DNA from: Deinococcus aquatilis DSM 23025
GTDB lineage: Bacteria; Deinococcota; Deinococci; Deinococcales; Deinococcaceae
Direction of reading: 5' to 3'
NCBI RefSeq assembly: GCF_000378445.1
Contig: NZ_KB899713.1
Coordinates: forward strand, 52,329-89,454
Length of the DNA stretch: 37,126 nt
A program made the position numbers and the translations under genes. This document shows positions 26,601-35,526 of the stretch, piece after piece; position 1 is the stretch's first letter; each line of letters starts with the position of its first letter. The notes beneath the pieces were generated by a model. It saw nothing but the letters and a program-made list of their open reading frames with translations. It was not told the origin of the DNA and did not search any database.

Positions 26601-26862
26601 AAGTGAGCCTGCTCCTGACACGTAACGCCGCTATTTAAAGAGGCCCCAACTACAGCGTTCTGGAGGTTTCAATATCTGGCTTGTCAGAATTCCTTTCTTG
26701 TGACGACGTTCCCTGCGGGTGCAGGGGCTTGAAAGGCTGACTTAGATCATAAGTGGTGCATAGGAAGGCGCGTGTGTTGACTAGAGTGCCGTCCAACACC
26801 CAGGTGCATCAGATTCAGCGCTGGGAAGGCCCATCCAGGCCACTTCTCGCTCTGGAAGGGAC

Positions 26863-27738
26863 TTAGTGCCCGCTGTGTTTACCTCTCCGGCGTTCTTCCT
26901 CTGGCCCGGAGAGGTGTTCGCGTAGTTCCCTCAGATATTGCTGGAGCTGTTGGGAGGCCCGGTCCAATTCCCGCTGCTGTCTCTGTGCTACGTCCCGCGC
27001 GTCTTCCAGACGGGTGATTTCCTGTTGATCCGCTGCATTTGCGGCCTCCAATTCTGCGATTTGCTGTTGAGCGGTATGTGCCTCTGCCACCAGTTCCAAT
27101 TTGTGGTTCGCGTCCCTCTGCCTTTGCTGTTCAAGGCGGCGGATATATTCCAGAGACTCGGTGGCCTGACGTTCCAGTCCCACCAGTTCATGTTCGCTCC
27201 GGGTGTGCTCCGCTTCCTGCAGACGAGTCGTCGCCTGCACACCGACCTGCTCCAACTGTGCGATCTGTTCCAGTGAGCTGGCTTGCCCAACGGCTGCTTG
27301 GATGATCTGTTCGAGGTCTTGCACCTGCTGGCGAACCGACTCGCTCAAACTGGTCAGCAGATGCCCGCTGACCTGTTCCAGTGGGGTTTCACGGATATGA
27401 GTCAAAGTCTGTTGAATGTTCAGGCGCAATTGGTGGGCCGTCTCGATCTGCGCCCGCCCGGAGGTAACGATCTCCTGAAGTCTGATCTGCTGATCATGGG
27501 CCAGGGTGCCGATCTGAGCCGGTGCCGTGGCCCGCTGCTGCTGGATGGTTGAGGCCACCACCTGCCGGAGTGCCTGCGTGACGACGAGTTGCTCACGTCC
27601 AGCATGAATGATCTTTTCCAGGATGTCGAGCTGGATCAATCCTGCTGCCCCGACATGTTGTCGGGTGGAGGAAAACGAAGCCCGTTCCTCACGGACATCA
27701 ACCTCATCAGGCAGTTGAAAGTCGTCTGGTGGAACCAT
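26863..27738 (-). CDS. glutamine-rich coiled-coil protein, unrecognised
   Basis: A 291-aa protein from the chosen start (MVPPDDFQLPDEVD, 27738); an upstream in-frame start at 27813 would add 25 residues with no support. Residues about 50-290 are almost continuously helical, rich in Gln, Glu, Ala and Leu, with long heptad-like runs (LEQVSGHLLTSLSESVRQQVQ; HKLELVAEAHTAQQQIAELEA). The C-terminus is charged (EERRRGKHSGH). There is no signal peptide and no membrane helix. I know no named family for it; it looks like a structural or scaffold protein. Its neighbours give no hint beyond the convergent pentapeptide-repeat gene. Confidence 0.65.
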   Translation of the reverse strand: MVPPDDFQLPDEVDVREERASFSSTRQHVGAAGLIQLDILEKIIHAGREQLVVTQALRQVVASTIQQQRATAPAQIGTLAHDQQIRLQEIVTSGRAQIETAHQLRLNIQQTLTHIRETPLEQVSGHLLTSLSESVRQQVQDLEQIIQAAVGQASSLEQIAQLEQVGVQATTRLQEAEHTRSEHELVGLERQATESLEYIRRLEQQRQRDANHKLELVAEAHTAQQQIAELEAANAADQQEITRLEDARDVAQRQQRELDRASQQLQQYLRELREHLSGPEEERRRGKHSGH

Positions 27739-28239
27739 GAGGCAGTTTAAAAGACTCGCCCCGTGAAGGTGATGAACAGAACCGAGTGTCAAGCCCGACC
27801 TGGACCCAAACAAAGACGAACAGTACTTAATCTTGCTGAACTGAGCTCACAGTGACCGGATCACATCAGGTAAGGCCCCGTCTGGTACCTGGAACTGGAG
27901 CGGTGCGCTTTCGATGTGGGCGTGGAGATCCGGGAGTTCTTGCACAGGTTTTCGACGGCTGAATTCAAGCTGACCTCGTTCATGACACCAGATGAATCGA
28001 TCATATCGACCAACCCGATTGTTAAGGAGAGATGTGGAGACGACTGTAAATATCGGATCAAGGGGCCGGGTGCGCAGTGATGCCTCCTGCGAGGCTTGGC
28101 CGCGTCTCGCTGCGATTCAGAGAAGGAGTGGACAAGGAAAGGGCGGGATAACCTTGTGCTGGAGGGTTTTTCTTCGGTGTTGACGCTCGAATTGAAAGGG
28201 ACCAAAGCGATTGATTCAATGAAATTGGTTGCAGTGGTG
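27739..28239. other. intergenic stretch, nothing recognised
   Basis: About 500 bp without a gene I can support. A minus-strand 114-codon frame (27861-28205) has poor composition and no ribosome-binding site. No tRNA, terminator or repeat was recognised. Confidence 0.4.
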
Positions 28240-28440
28240 TTACTGTGTCCCTAGCCGGAACACGTCCAGAGGCCACCGGAAACTCCGCAGGGTTCGTGGC
28301 TGATGATGATGCCGCGCCCTTGCCGCACTTCCTGAACATCGCTCTAGCTCAGTGGGAACCGCTGGGAGAGCCGAGAAGCGTGCAGGATGAGACGAAGTGG
28401 AACCCCGTAACGGGATGGCTTGCAGTCAGGCAGACCTGAT
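28240..28440 (-). pseudogene. IS6-family transposase N-terminal remnant
   Basis: Read on the minus strand, one frame gives QRFPLS, a stop, then SDVQEVRQGRGIIISHE, which matches the IS6 N-terminal pattern (RFPLSYRDVEELL.ERG..V..E, as in the copy at 12391-13005). The match fades after VSGGLW. A stop codon and missing downstream domain show a dead fragment. The plus strand here (TAGCTCAGTGGGA) resembles a tRNA D-arm by chance only. Confidence 0.6.
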
Positions 28441-28491
28441 GAGCGCACCGAGGTTGAGTGGTCAGAACCTGCTGGACAGTTGGGAATGATC

Positions 28492-28638
28492 TATACTCCT
28501 GCAGACGCGTCCGGGCTTCCCGGCGTCCTGTCTCCCTTCCTTCAAGGATTTTAAACACTTGCGCCACTAACCCCCGTCAATTTTGCCAACGTTGCCGCCT
28601 CTCCTTGAGGCTGGCCTTTGCATGACGGAGGGTTTCCC
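28492..28638 (+). promoter_or_regulatory. ABC-F leader: promoter, hairpins and hidden ribosome-binding site
   Basis: TATACT (28492-28497) is a good -10. The leader then has a GC-rich hairpin (28504-28527) and a GCCTC/GAGGC hairpin (28597-28611). ACCCCCGTC (28570-28578) can pair with GACGGAGGGT (28624-28633), the Shine-Dalgarno region, with one bulged A. Just upstream, AGGA (28545-28548) precedes TTG-CGC-CAC-TAA (28559-28570), a possible three-codon leader peptide. This fits antibiotic-controlled translation attenuation. Confidence 0.5.
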
Positions 28639-30246
28639 TTGCTGTTACGAACCACCCAGGTCGCCCGTTCCTTTGGCGACCAGACAATCTTTCGGAAGGT
28701 CGACCTCACCATTACCGCAGGCGAGCGGCTCGCGCTTGTGGGTGCCAACGGTGCGGGCAAGACAACCCTGCTGCGGCTCCTGGCCGGGCTGGATCATCCC
28801 GACCAAGGCCACGTCTTCTCTTCAGGGCGAGTCGTCCTCCTGACCCAACACAGCCTGACCGACGATGGAACGGTTCTGGACGTGCTCCGGCCACTTGAAC
28901 TGGTGGAGGCCAGCACTGCTTTTGAGCTGGCCTCGGCGCACCTGAGCGGGGGCAGTGACCAAGCACTTGCCCGCTTTGCCGACGCTGAGGAAGCGTACCG
29001 TGTGCTGGGTGGGTACAGCTTTGACGCGCGGGCCTCCCTAATTCTGAGCGGCCTGGGCGTTCCGGAGCAGGCACGCCTCGCGCAGCTCTCCGGAGGACAA
29101 CTGCGGCGCGTGATGTTGGCTCGGCTGCTGCTCACTTCCGCCGACGTCTACCTGCTGGACGAACCGACCAACCATCTGGACGACGACGGAGCCGCCTGGC
29201 TGGAGCGCTGGATCTTGAGTTCGACGTCTGCCTTCGTATTTGCCAGCCATGACCGAGCTTTTCTGGATGCCGTGGCGACCCGGACCGCCGAACTGGAGCG
29301 GGGTACGCTCACTCTCTATCCAGGTGGATATACCGAGGCCATGCAGGTGAAGACCACCCTGCAGGAGGCCCAGCAGCGGGAGTACGCCGCGTACCAACGC
29401 AAACGAGGCGCGCTCAAGGCGGAGGAATCCAGCCTCCGTAGTGCGTCCAGAAGCGCCAATTCGTTCAGCCATCGCCGCGCCGGAAACGTCCCGCTGATCA
29501 GCGCGAAAAACAAGGCACAGGACGTGTCCAATACCCTGGCCGGACGGGCCAAAGCCATCGAAAAACGGCTGGAGCGTCTGGAGACCCAGGCCGTGGATCA
29601 ACCGGTTCGAGATCGCCGGGTGCTGCGCTTGGAGGTTCCTGCCGCGCCAGTTGGACCGGGCGAAGTGTTGACGGTGCGGGACCTGCAAGTGGAACGTGGA
29701 GGACAATCCGTGCTGTCCGGCGTTGGTCTGTACTTGCGGCGTGCAGACCGCGTGGCACTCAATGGGGCCAACGGCAGCGGCAAGAGCACTCTGCTGGCTG
29801 CCTTGACGGGAGTTCTGCCCAGTTCAGGTGAGGTGCGGTGGGGACATGGACTCACGACCTTTGTGATGGGCCAGCATACCGAGGAGCTGAACGCCTTTGA
29901 AACCGTAGCGGACGCGCTGCTGGACAGCCAACCAGCATTGACGACACATCAACTGCATGAGGTGGCGGCGCATGTGCAGTTGCCCGGCCCCGCGTTCCGG
30001 GTCGCTGACCTGTCGGGGGGGCAACGTACCCGGCTAGGTTTTGCGCGGCTGTCTGTGACGCAGGCGCAACTGTTGATCCTGGACGAGCCGACCAACCATC
30101 TCGACATCAAGATGACCGAAGCACTTGAAGAGCTGCTGCTGGCCTACACCGGAACGATGATTTTTGCCTCGCATGACCGGCGGCTGTCCCAGCGGGTGGC
30201 GACGCGCACCTGGACAGTGGGAAACGGCACCGTCGAAGAAGAGTAG
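28639..30246 (+). CDS. ABC-F ATPase (ribosome protection type)
   Basis: A 535-aa cytosolic protein with two ABC cassettes and no membrane domain. Cassette 1: GANGAGKTT, then LSGGQLRRVMLARLL and VYLLDEPTNHLD. Cassette 2: GANGSGKST, LSGGQRTRLGFARL and LLILDEPTNHLD. The linker (about residues 215-310) is rich in Arg, Lys and Glu (QQREYAAYQRKRGALKAEESS), which in ABC-F proteins reaches the ribosomal P-site. I choose TTG 28639 because GGAGGG lies six bases upstream. Residues before it have no role in the fold. ABC-F proteins either protect ribosomes from antibiotics or rescue stalled ribosomes; the leader structure favours resistance. The stretch after it, to 30300, holds no gene. Confidence 0.93.
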   Translation: MLLRTTQVARSFGDQTIFRKVDLTITAGERLALVGANGAGKTTLLRLLAGLDHPDQGHVFSSGRVVLLTQHSLTDDGTVLDVLRPLELVEASTAFELASAHLSGGSDQALARFADAEEAYRVLGGYSFDARASLILSGLGVPEQARLAQLSGGQLRRVMLARLLLTSADVYLLDEPTNHLDDDGAAWLERWILSSTSAFVFASHDRAFLDAVATRTAELERGTLTLYPGGYTEAMQVKTTLQEAQQREYAAYQRKRGALKAEESSLRSASRSANSFSHRRAGNVPLISAKNKAQDVSNTLAGRAKAIEKRLERLETQAVDQPVRDRRVLRLEVPAAPVGPGEVLTVRDLQVERGGQSVLSGVGLYLRRADRVALNGANGSGKSTLLAALTGVLPSSGEVRWGHGLTTFVMGQHTEELNAFETVADALLDSQPALTTHQLHEVAAHVQLPGPAFRVADLSGGQRTRLGFARLSVTQAQLLILDEPTNHLDIKMTEALEELLLAYTGTMIFASHDRRLSQRVATRTWTVGNGTVEEE

Positions 30247-30299
30247 GCCAGGGCAGAGGTGCTCTCACCGTGGAGTTCCTGAACCGAGCCTGAGCACCG

Positions 30300-30830
30300 G
30301 ATCTTCACGGTGACACGGCGCTTCGTGGGCAAAGCCACCAGGTGAAGGCCACACGACTCACTTGTGAAACGACGATCAGTTGAGCAGCCAGTGTTGGGGA
30401 GTCAGCCACCTCAACAGTCAAAAGCGTTTCCAGGAGTCGGAATCGGCCATCTGGGAGCGGCACAACCAGATGATGTTCTACAAGTTCAATCAGGGCACCG
30501 AGGGCATTCACACTCTCCACTGCACAGCGCGTGAGCTGTTGCGCTTTTTCGGCTGTAAACATTCCAGGGAATACACTCAGGCGGTAGAAAAGCGCCTAGA
30601 GAGAGAGGCAACAACTTCACGCTCCAGCAGGCCACTTCCCGTAGGGAACGGTGACGTTCCGGGGCATCATAGGCTCCGCCCCCAGCAACTGTGCCTGTAC
30701 CTGCGTTAATAGGGCAGCTGGACCAAAAAGCGCCGCACGGTGGCCAACCAGTTCCAAGGCCAACGGCAATCCGTCCAGCCGACGCACCAGTTCGGAAATG
30801 ATCTCAGCGTCTTGCCTAGGAATACCTCAG
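30300..30830 (-). pseudogene. decayed ATPase-type (AfsR/LuxR-like) transcriptional activator
   Basis: Minus-strand frames read SELVRRLDGLPLALELVGHRAALFGPAALLTQVQAQLL (about 30820-30690), then FYRLSVFPGMFTAEKAQ (about 30590-30540), then LGALIELVEHHLVVPLPDGRFRLLETL (about 30500-30420). This order is the middle of an NB-ARC/NTPase regulator: the RLDGLPLALELAA motif, the RLAVFPGGF motif and the LV..SLV...DGRYRLLET motif. Walker A, DNA-binding and TPR parts are absent, and frames shift between the pieces. It is a dead internal fragment. No gene fills 30831-30919. Confidence 0.7.
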
Positions 30831-30919
30831 CAACTCCGGCATAAGGTGCTTGTTGATGTGCTGGATGATGTGGGCGATGTCCTCGCCTTGACTCACCTGC
30901 CGGGTTCAGGCTCCGGTCA

Positions 30920-31276
30920 TCAGTGAATTCCGAATGCCTTGCCGCGCGGTTCCTCTTTCAGATCAGGGCGGCTGGAATCCTGAATAACCTCATGGATTTC
31001 GAGCTTGTTGGGGCCACTGAAAGCTTCTTTGGGCAGTGAACCGCTGCGGGCATGTCCCTTGATGAAGGCGTCGGAGCTGGTCCATGCCTCAAATTCTTCA
31101 CGGCTGTTCCATAGCGTCAGGACGATGTACGGATCGCCGGGATTGACGGGCCGCAATACCTGATTGCTCACGAAGCCGGGCATTTCATCTACCAGTCGGG
31201 CGCGGTCCAGGAAACGGGCTTCAAATTGCTGGGCGTACTCAGGTTGGACGGCAATGCGGTTCATGACAGTAATCAT
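30920..31276 (-). CDS. ABM-domain monooxygenase (IsdG/HmoB-like heme degrader)
   Basis: A 118-aa small monooxygenase. It has the antibiotic-biosynthesis-monooxygenase fold: ITVMNRIAVQPEYAQQFEARF in the first strand and helix, GFVSNQVLRP, then PYIVLTLWNSREEFEAWTSSDAFIKGHA, where the W and the late His match IsdG-type heme oxygenases. ATG 31276 is chosen because GGAGGA lies just upstream; an ATG 15 bp earlier is too close to that site. It is on the same strand as the heme importer but about 390 bp after it. IsdG enzymes open heme and free iron, so location and family agree. A non-heme monooxygenase role cannot be excluded. Confidence 0.8.
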   Translation of the reverse strand: MITVMNRIAVQPEYAQQFEARFLDRARLVDEMPGFVSNQVLRPVNPGDPYIVLTLWNSREEFEAWTSSDAFIKGHARSGSLPKEAFSGPNKLEIHEVIQDSSRPDLKEEPRGKAFGIH

Positions 31277-31668
31277 GGGTGGTTCCTCCATTGGGTTGAT
31301 TCAAAGCAGTTTCTTGAGGGCGATCAGTCGAGGGTATACAGGTCAGTTTGCTGCACTGGCGCACCTTACACCGCTGAGATCAGGCTCGTGAAAGTGGCGG
31401 AGTCCGGGGGTAAGGAAGGAGGAGCGAGTGGCTCATGCTGCCGGAGCCACAATGCAGGTCTCACTGGGCAGGCACCACTGGAAAGAGGGACGGTGCTGAC
31501 TTAAGGCGCTGGCTCTATGAAGCGCTAAAACTCACAGATTCGCAACCTTTTCAGTGTCGACGAAAGATTGAGGTTCTCCCAGCGCAGGTCAAGCGGGCCA
31601 CACGAACAGCGCAAGATGCTGCGCTGCAACGTATGCGTCACCAGAGGCATTAGGCTGCGGCACGTTCG
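31277..31668. other. gap between heme importer and IsdG-like gene
   Basis: No gene found. It contains GTGGCTC/GAGCCAC (31428-31450), a 7-bp hairpin, and, on the minus strand around 31455-31470, the string CCAGTGAGACCTGC, which resembles the B12-box of cobalamin riboswitches with one extra base. The rest of a riboswitch is not visible. A CAGCGCA/TGCGCTG hairpin lies at 31609-31628. Confidence 0.35.
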
Positions 31669-32553
31669 CTACTTCCCTTCCAGTTCAGGATGAAGTTGCA
31701 GGGTCAAGTCCTGCACAGCCCGCCCCAGGCGGGGGCCGAAGCCCAGCAGGTATAGATCATCAAGCGCAACTATCCGTCCATTCTTTGCAGCAGGTGTCTG
31801 CCCAAGACCAGGCAATTTAAGTAGTCCTGCCTTCCCGCCCACGCTCTCCATTCCCCCGGACAGCATCAGCACCACGTCGGGTGCGGCGGCAACAGCGGCC
31901 TCAGCGGTAAGTGGTTTGTAGCCCTGTACGCTGCCCAAGGGATTGACACCACCCGCCAGCCGGATCATGGCGTCGGCTGCTGTCTCTGAGCCACTGATCT
32001 GCACGCTCTGTGCTCCGCGTGCGTAGATGAACATGACCTTGGGCTGTGATTTGAACCGTGCAGTAAGCAGACTTGCCTTGACGAGATCGCGGTCAATCCC
32101 AGCATTGAGTTCTGCCGCTTTCGACTCCTTCCCAAATATTCTGGCGATGGTGCTGATCTTGGTTTTTGTTCCCTGGGGCGTGTATTCCACGGGAAGGATC
32201 AAGATGTTAATGCCTGCTGCTCTGAGCTGCGCCAATGTGGTGGGAGGCCCCGCCTCAGTGGTAGCGATGACCAGTGTGGGTTTCAGCGAGATGATCCCCT
32301 CGGCTGTCAGGGCACGCTGGTAGCCGATCTTGGGCAGCCTGGTAACGGCAGCCGGATAGTAGGAACTGGTGTCTGCGGCGATCACCTTCGCCCCTGCCCC
32401 CAACGCGAACACAATCTCGGTGACCGGTCCACCCAGCGTGATGACGCGGCTGGTATCCTGGACGACGAAGGGCTGACCGTCGGCCCCCGTAACGGTGGTT
32501 TGTGCCTGAGCAGCACTCAGCAGCAGGGCCAGACTGACAATGGACTTTTTCAT
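31669..32553 (-). CDS. hemin-type periplasmic binding protein, second copy
   Basis: A 294-aa BtuF/HmuT-type substrate-binding protein. [18 protein letters not shown] is a Sec signal peptide. [18 protein letters not shown] and [27 protein letters not shown] are family marks, and the C-terminal lobe includes [37 protein letters not shown] lies just before the ATG. It follows hmuV by only 14 bp, so it is the last gene of the heme unit. Together with the copy at 34474 it gives one permease/ATPase pair two binding proteins, perhaps for different heme forms or for a second chelate. Cobalamin or siderophore binding cannot be ruled out. Confidence 0.85.
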   Translation of the reverse strand: MKKSIVSLALLLSAAQAQTTVTGADGQPFVVQDTSRVITLGGPVTEIVFALGAGAKVIAADTSSYYPAAVTRLPKIGYQRALTAEGIISLKPTLVIATTEAGPPTTLAQLRAAGINILILPVEYTPQGTKTKISTIARIFGKESKAAELNAGIDRDLVKASLLTARFKSQPKVMFIYARGAQSVQISGSETAADAMIRLAGGVNPLGSVQGYKPLTAEAAVAAAPDVVLMLSGGMESVGGKAGLLKLPGLGQTPAAKNGRIVALDDLYLLGFGPRLGRAVQDLTLQLHPELEGK

Positions 32554-32567
32554 GGTTTCTCCTCGGT

Positions 32568-33416
32568 TCAGCTCGCGCTGACGATCAGTGGGCAGTTCAG
32601 ACAGGGGTGGCGGGTGACGAGCACCTCATGGCCATAGGCCGCGTGGATGGTCTGGCAGGTCAGCGCGGCGGCAGGTATGTCGTGGGCCAGCACTGCGCCG
32701 TCTGATAGCACCAACACCCGGTCGGCGTACTGCGCGGCCAGATTCAGGTCATGCAAGATGGCCAGCACGCCCACACCCTCGGCGCAGAGTTCACGGGCCA
32801 GCCGCAGCGTGGAATGCTGGTGGGCCAGGTCCAGGCTGGCCGTGGGTTCGTCTAGGAGCAGCACCCGGTCCCGGCCTGCGCCGTCCAGTTGCGCCAACGT
32901 GCGGGCCAGGTGAACGCGTTGCTGCTCGCCGCCAGAGAGGGTTTGAATGTTCCGCATTTCATAACCCATCAGTCCGACACGTTCTAGGCATTTGACGGCG
33001 ATGGCGCGGTCTTCGGGCGTCTCGCGGCCCCCATGCGGAATACGGCCCAGCAGTACGATGTCCAGCACTTCAAAGGCAAACGAGAGGGCGGTCTGCTGCG
33101 GCAACACCGCACGGCGTTTGGCCGTTTCGCTGGCCTTATGGTGGCCCAGCGGCTGGCCGAACAGCTCCACCCCACGCCCCTGCAATTCGCCGCTGAGGTG
33201 TTTGAGGAGCGTACTTTTTCCCGCTCCGTTGCGGCCCAGTACCACCAACAACTCGCCCGCTTTCAGATTCAGGCTGACCTGCCGTAACAACTTTCGGCCT
33301 GTCACCGAGTAACTCAGATCATGAACGCGCAGTAGTGGGGCGGCATCCCGTGGAAGATTACACGCACGATCAAGTTCTGCGTAGAACAAGACTTCTTCGT
33401 CTGTCCAGCGCGTCAT
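32568..33416 (-). CDS. hmuV: heme ABC transporter ATP-binding protein
   Basis: A 282-aa FepC/HmuV-type ATPase. Walker [10 protein letters not shown] (residues about 59-67), signature [15 protein letters not shown], Walker [14 protein letters not shown] and switch His in [13 protein letters not shown] are all present. An N-terminal extension of about 25 residues precedes the cassette. The C-terminus contains [16 protein letters not shown], with a CLNC pair that is unusual in this family and might bind metal. The ATG overlaps the permease stop as ATGA. It powers import by the permease at 33413 with the two binding proteins. Confidence 0.92.
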   Translation of the reverse strand: MTRWTDEEVLFYAELDRACNLPRDAAPLLRVHDLSYSVTGRKLLRQVSLNLKAGELLVVLGRNGAGKSTLLKHLSGELQGRGVELFGQPLGHHKASETAKRRAVLPQQTALSFAFEVLDIVLLGRIPHGGRETPEDRAIAVKCLERVGLMGYEMRNIQTLSGGEQQRVHLARTLAQLDGAGRDRVLLLDEPTASLDLAHQHSTLRLARELCAEGVGVLAILHDLNLAAQYADRVLVLSDGAVLAHDIPAAALTCQTIHAAYGHEVLVTRHPCLNCPLIVSAS

Positions 33417-34477
33417 AGCACCCCCTCACGCCGTTCACGGCGCAGCAGGAACAGAAAAAATGGCGCACCCAACAGCGCGGTAATAATTCCAATCGGGACT
33501 TCGGCGGGAATGGCGATGGTGCGTGAGATCAGGTCGGCCAGCACCAACAGGGTGGCCCCCAGCAGCGCCGAGGCAGGCAGCAGGGTCTGGTGGTTGGGGC
33601 CGATGACCAGCCGCAACAGGTGCGGCACCACCAACCCCACAAAGCCGATGGTTCCCGCCACAGCCACGCCCGCGCCCACGCTCAGGGCGACCAGTGTCAC
33701 GATGATCCACTTGATTCTTTGCACCGGGATGCCCAGGTGCGCCGCGCCGCTCTCGCCCAGCAGCAGGGCATTCAGGGCGCGGGCGGTCAGAGGCAGGACC
33801 AGCACGCCCAGCAGGATCAGCGGCGCGGCGCTCATTACGGTGGGCCACGTCGCGCCGCCCAGCGAGCCCAGGTTCCAGAAGGTGATGGTTCGCAGTTGCT
33901 CGTCGCTGGCCAGAAAGGTCATCAGGCCTGTTCCCGCACCGCACAGGGCATTGATGGCGATCCCAGCCAGCAGCATGGTGGTCACTTCCACCCGCCCACG
34001 ACGTTGAGACAGGAGGTAGATCAGCACGGTGGAAATCAGCGAGCCGACGAAGGCCGCCGCCGGCAGCGAGTACAGCCCGAACAGGTTGAAGCCCAGCACC
34101 ACGCTCATGGCCGCCGCCAGCCCCGCGCCACTGGAGATGCCCAGCAACCCCGGATCGGCCAGCGGGTTGCGGAACAGCCCCTGCATGGCCGCGCCCGCCA
34201 TCGCCAGCCCCGCGCCCACCACGATGCCCAGGACCACGCGCGGCAGCCGGATGGCGGACAGCACGGCAGCCTGCTGTTCGTCGTAGGCGCTGAGGGGAGC
34301 CACCCCCAACGGTGAGAGGAAGATGCTCAGTACCTGCGCTGGGGCAATTTTTACCGCGCCCGTTCCCACAGCGACGATCACTGCCAGAAGCAGCATGAGA
34401 GGCAAAATTGTCAGTGCCAACGCAGCCCGCGTTCGTTGCCGACTGAAACCAGTGGCTTTCACCGCCGCCGTGGTCAT
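33413..34477 (-). CDS. hmuU: heme ABC transporter permease
   Basis: A 354-aa FecCD/BtuC-type permease with about ten TM helices. Family marks are IRLPRVVLGIVVGAGLAMAGAAMQGLFRNPLADPGLLGISSGAGLAA, near residues 75-130 (motifs RLPR and G..Q...RNPLADP.LLG...GA), and GFVGLVVPHLLRLVIGPNHQTLLPASALLGA, the cytoplasmic loop that meets the ATPase. I choose ATG 34477, which overlaps the binding-protein stop as ATGA, over an in-frame ATG 21 bp earlier. Whether the ligand is heme, cobalamin or a siderophore depends on the binding proteins; the neighbouring monooxygenase favours heme. Confidence 0.92.
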   Translation of the reverse strand: MTTAAVKATGFSRQRTRAALALTILPLMLLLAVIVAVGTGAVKIAPAQVLSIFLSPLGVAPLSAYDEQQAAVLSAIRLPRVVLGIVVGAGLAMAGAAMQGLFRNPLADPGLLGISSGAGLAAAMSVVLGFNLFGLYSLPAAAFVGSLISTVLIYLLSQRRGRVEVTTMLLAGIAINALCGAGTGLMTFLASDEQLRTITFWNLGSLGGATWPTVMSAAPLILLGVLVLPLTARALNALLLGESGAAHLGIPVQRIKWIIVTLVALSVGAGVAVAGTIGFVGLVVPHLLRLVIGPNHQTLLPASALLGATLLVLADLISRTIAIPAEVPIGIITALLGAPFFLFLLRRERREGVL

Positions 34478-35358
34478 GTGCTGAAGTCTGCTTTCCACTG
34501 CTGGGCCAGCGTCAGCGCGAACTCCGGCAACCGTGGCCCGATCCAGCGAATGGAGTCGTCAACCGTATAGATTCGTTTGTTTTTACCTGCGTTGGTCTGA
34601 ATCACACCTGGCATCTTGAGCACGCCATTCAACCCACCAACCGAATCCAGACCACGCTTCAGCATCACGATGGCGTCGGGATTGAGCGCCACCAGCGCCT
34701 CAGCAGTCAGCGTCTTGGTCTCCTTGAAGGGAGCCGCGTTCTTGCCGCCTGCCAGTTCGATCAGTTCATTTGCCCCGCCCTCGGTGCCGTAGATGCTGGC
34801 GTCGCTGGCACTGTGGGCATATAGGAAGATGACTTTGGGAGCCACTTTCGGGCGATTGTTTCTGACAATTTGCAAAGTGGTATCGAAAGTCTTGCCCAGG
34901 CTGGCGGCGGCGCTCGGCACGCCGTACACCTGAGACAGCAGATTCAGACGACTTTTCACGCCGTCCAGCCCGCCCGTGTCGCTGCGTGGCAGGACCAACA
35001 CCTTCACGCCCGCACCGCGCAGTTGCTCTACCACCACGCCGTTCTTGCCCGCCGCGAAGTTGTCGGCGGTGCCGATGACCAGGTCCGGCTTCAACGCGAT
35101 GATGCCCTCGGCGGGAAGCTGCGCCCAGTGACCCACCTGCGCAATCTTGTTGGCTGGAAATGTGCCGGTGATATCGGTGCCGACGATGGTGTTCTGCTTG
35201 CCAAGTTTGTAGATCAGTTCTACTGTGGTGCCGTTCAGAGCCACCACACGTCTGGGATTGAAAACGTCAACAGCGACGCCGTCAGCACCCTTGATTGTTG
35301 CGGCGAGGGCGGGGGTCAGGAGCAGGGAAGCGGAAGCAAGCAGGGTGCGTTTAATCAT
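34474..35358 (-). CDS. hmuT: hemin-binding periplasmic protein
   Basis: A 294-aa HmuT/BtuF-type binding protein. The signal peptide is MIKRTLLASASLLLTPALA. RRVVALNGTTVELIYKLG and GHWAQLPAEGIIALKPDLVIGTAD are the family's first-lobe motifs, and the second lobe carries GGANELIELAGGKN and LTAEALVALNPDAIVMLKRGLDSVGG. GAGGTAGATC precedes the ATG. It is the first gene of a four-gene unit (hmuT, hmuU, hmuV, second hmuT) that overlaps or nearly touches throughout. Upstream, a 20-bp imperfect palindrome sits in the promoter. Ligand assignment as heme is from family and context, not from a visible heme residue. Confidence 0.88.
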   Translation of the reverse strand: MIKRTLLASASLLLTPALAATIKGADGVAVDVFNPRRVVALNGTTVELIYKLGKQNTIVGTDITGTFPANKIAQVGHWAQLPAEGIIALKPDLVIGTADNFAAGKNGVVVEQLRGAGVKVLVLPRSDTGGLDGVKSRLNLLSQVYGVPSAAASLGKTFDTTLQIVRNNRPKVAPKVIFLYAHSASDASIYGTEGGANELIELAGGKNAAPFKETKTLTAEALVALNPDAIVMLKRGLDSVGGLNGVLKMPGVIQTNAGKNKRIYTVDDSIRWIGPRLPEFALTLAQQWKADFST

Positions 35359-35503
35359 GATCTACCTCATGAGTCAGGAGCGGAAAGAAAGAGCAAAGTG
35401 GCGAAGCCCGCTGGAAAGAGGGCTGCTGGACGTACGGCAGTAAGCCAGCGCGGCTGTCTGTAACCTCGCAGAAGAGCGACAAGTGTTCTGCAGCCTATAC
35501 TGA

Positions 35504-35526
35504 ACTAATCCGAGTGGATAAGTCAA
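35504..35526 (-). promoter_or_regulatory. palindromic operator in the heme operon promoter
   Basis: ACTAATCC (35504-35511) and GGATAAGT (35516-35523) are 7-of-8 inverted complements around GAGT. On the minus strand the right arm runs into TTGACT (35526-35521), a -35, so bound protein would cover the -35 and spacer of the heme transporter promoter. This suits an iron repressor of the DtxR/Fur type. No strong -10 follows at 17 bp, so promoter details are uncertain. Confidence 0.5.

Noticed and set aside
27861..28205. 114-codon minus-strand ORF
   Set aside because: Serine/arginine-rich shadow-like product, no ribosome-binding site.
28345..28366. tRNA-like string TAGCTCAGTGGGA
   Set aside because: No acceptor stem, anticodon arm or T-arm around it; the minus strand explains it better as IS6 transposase coding sequence.
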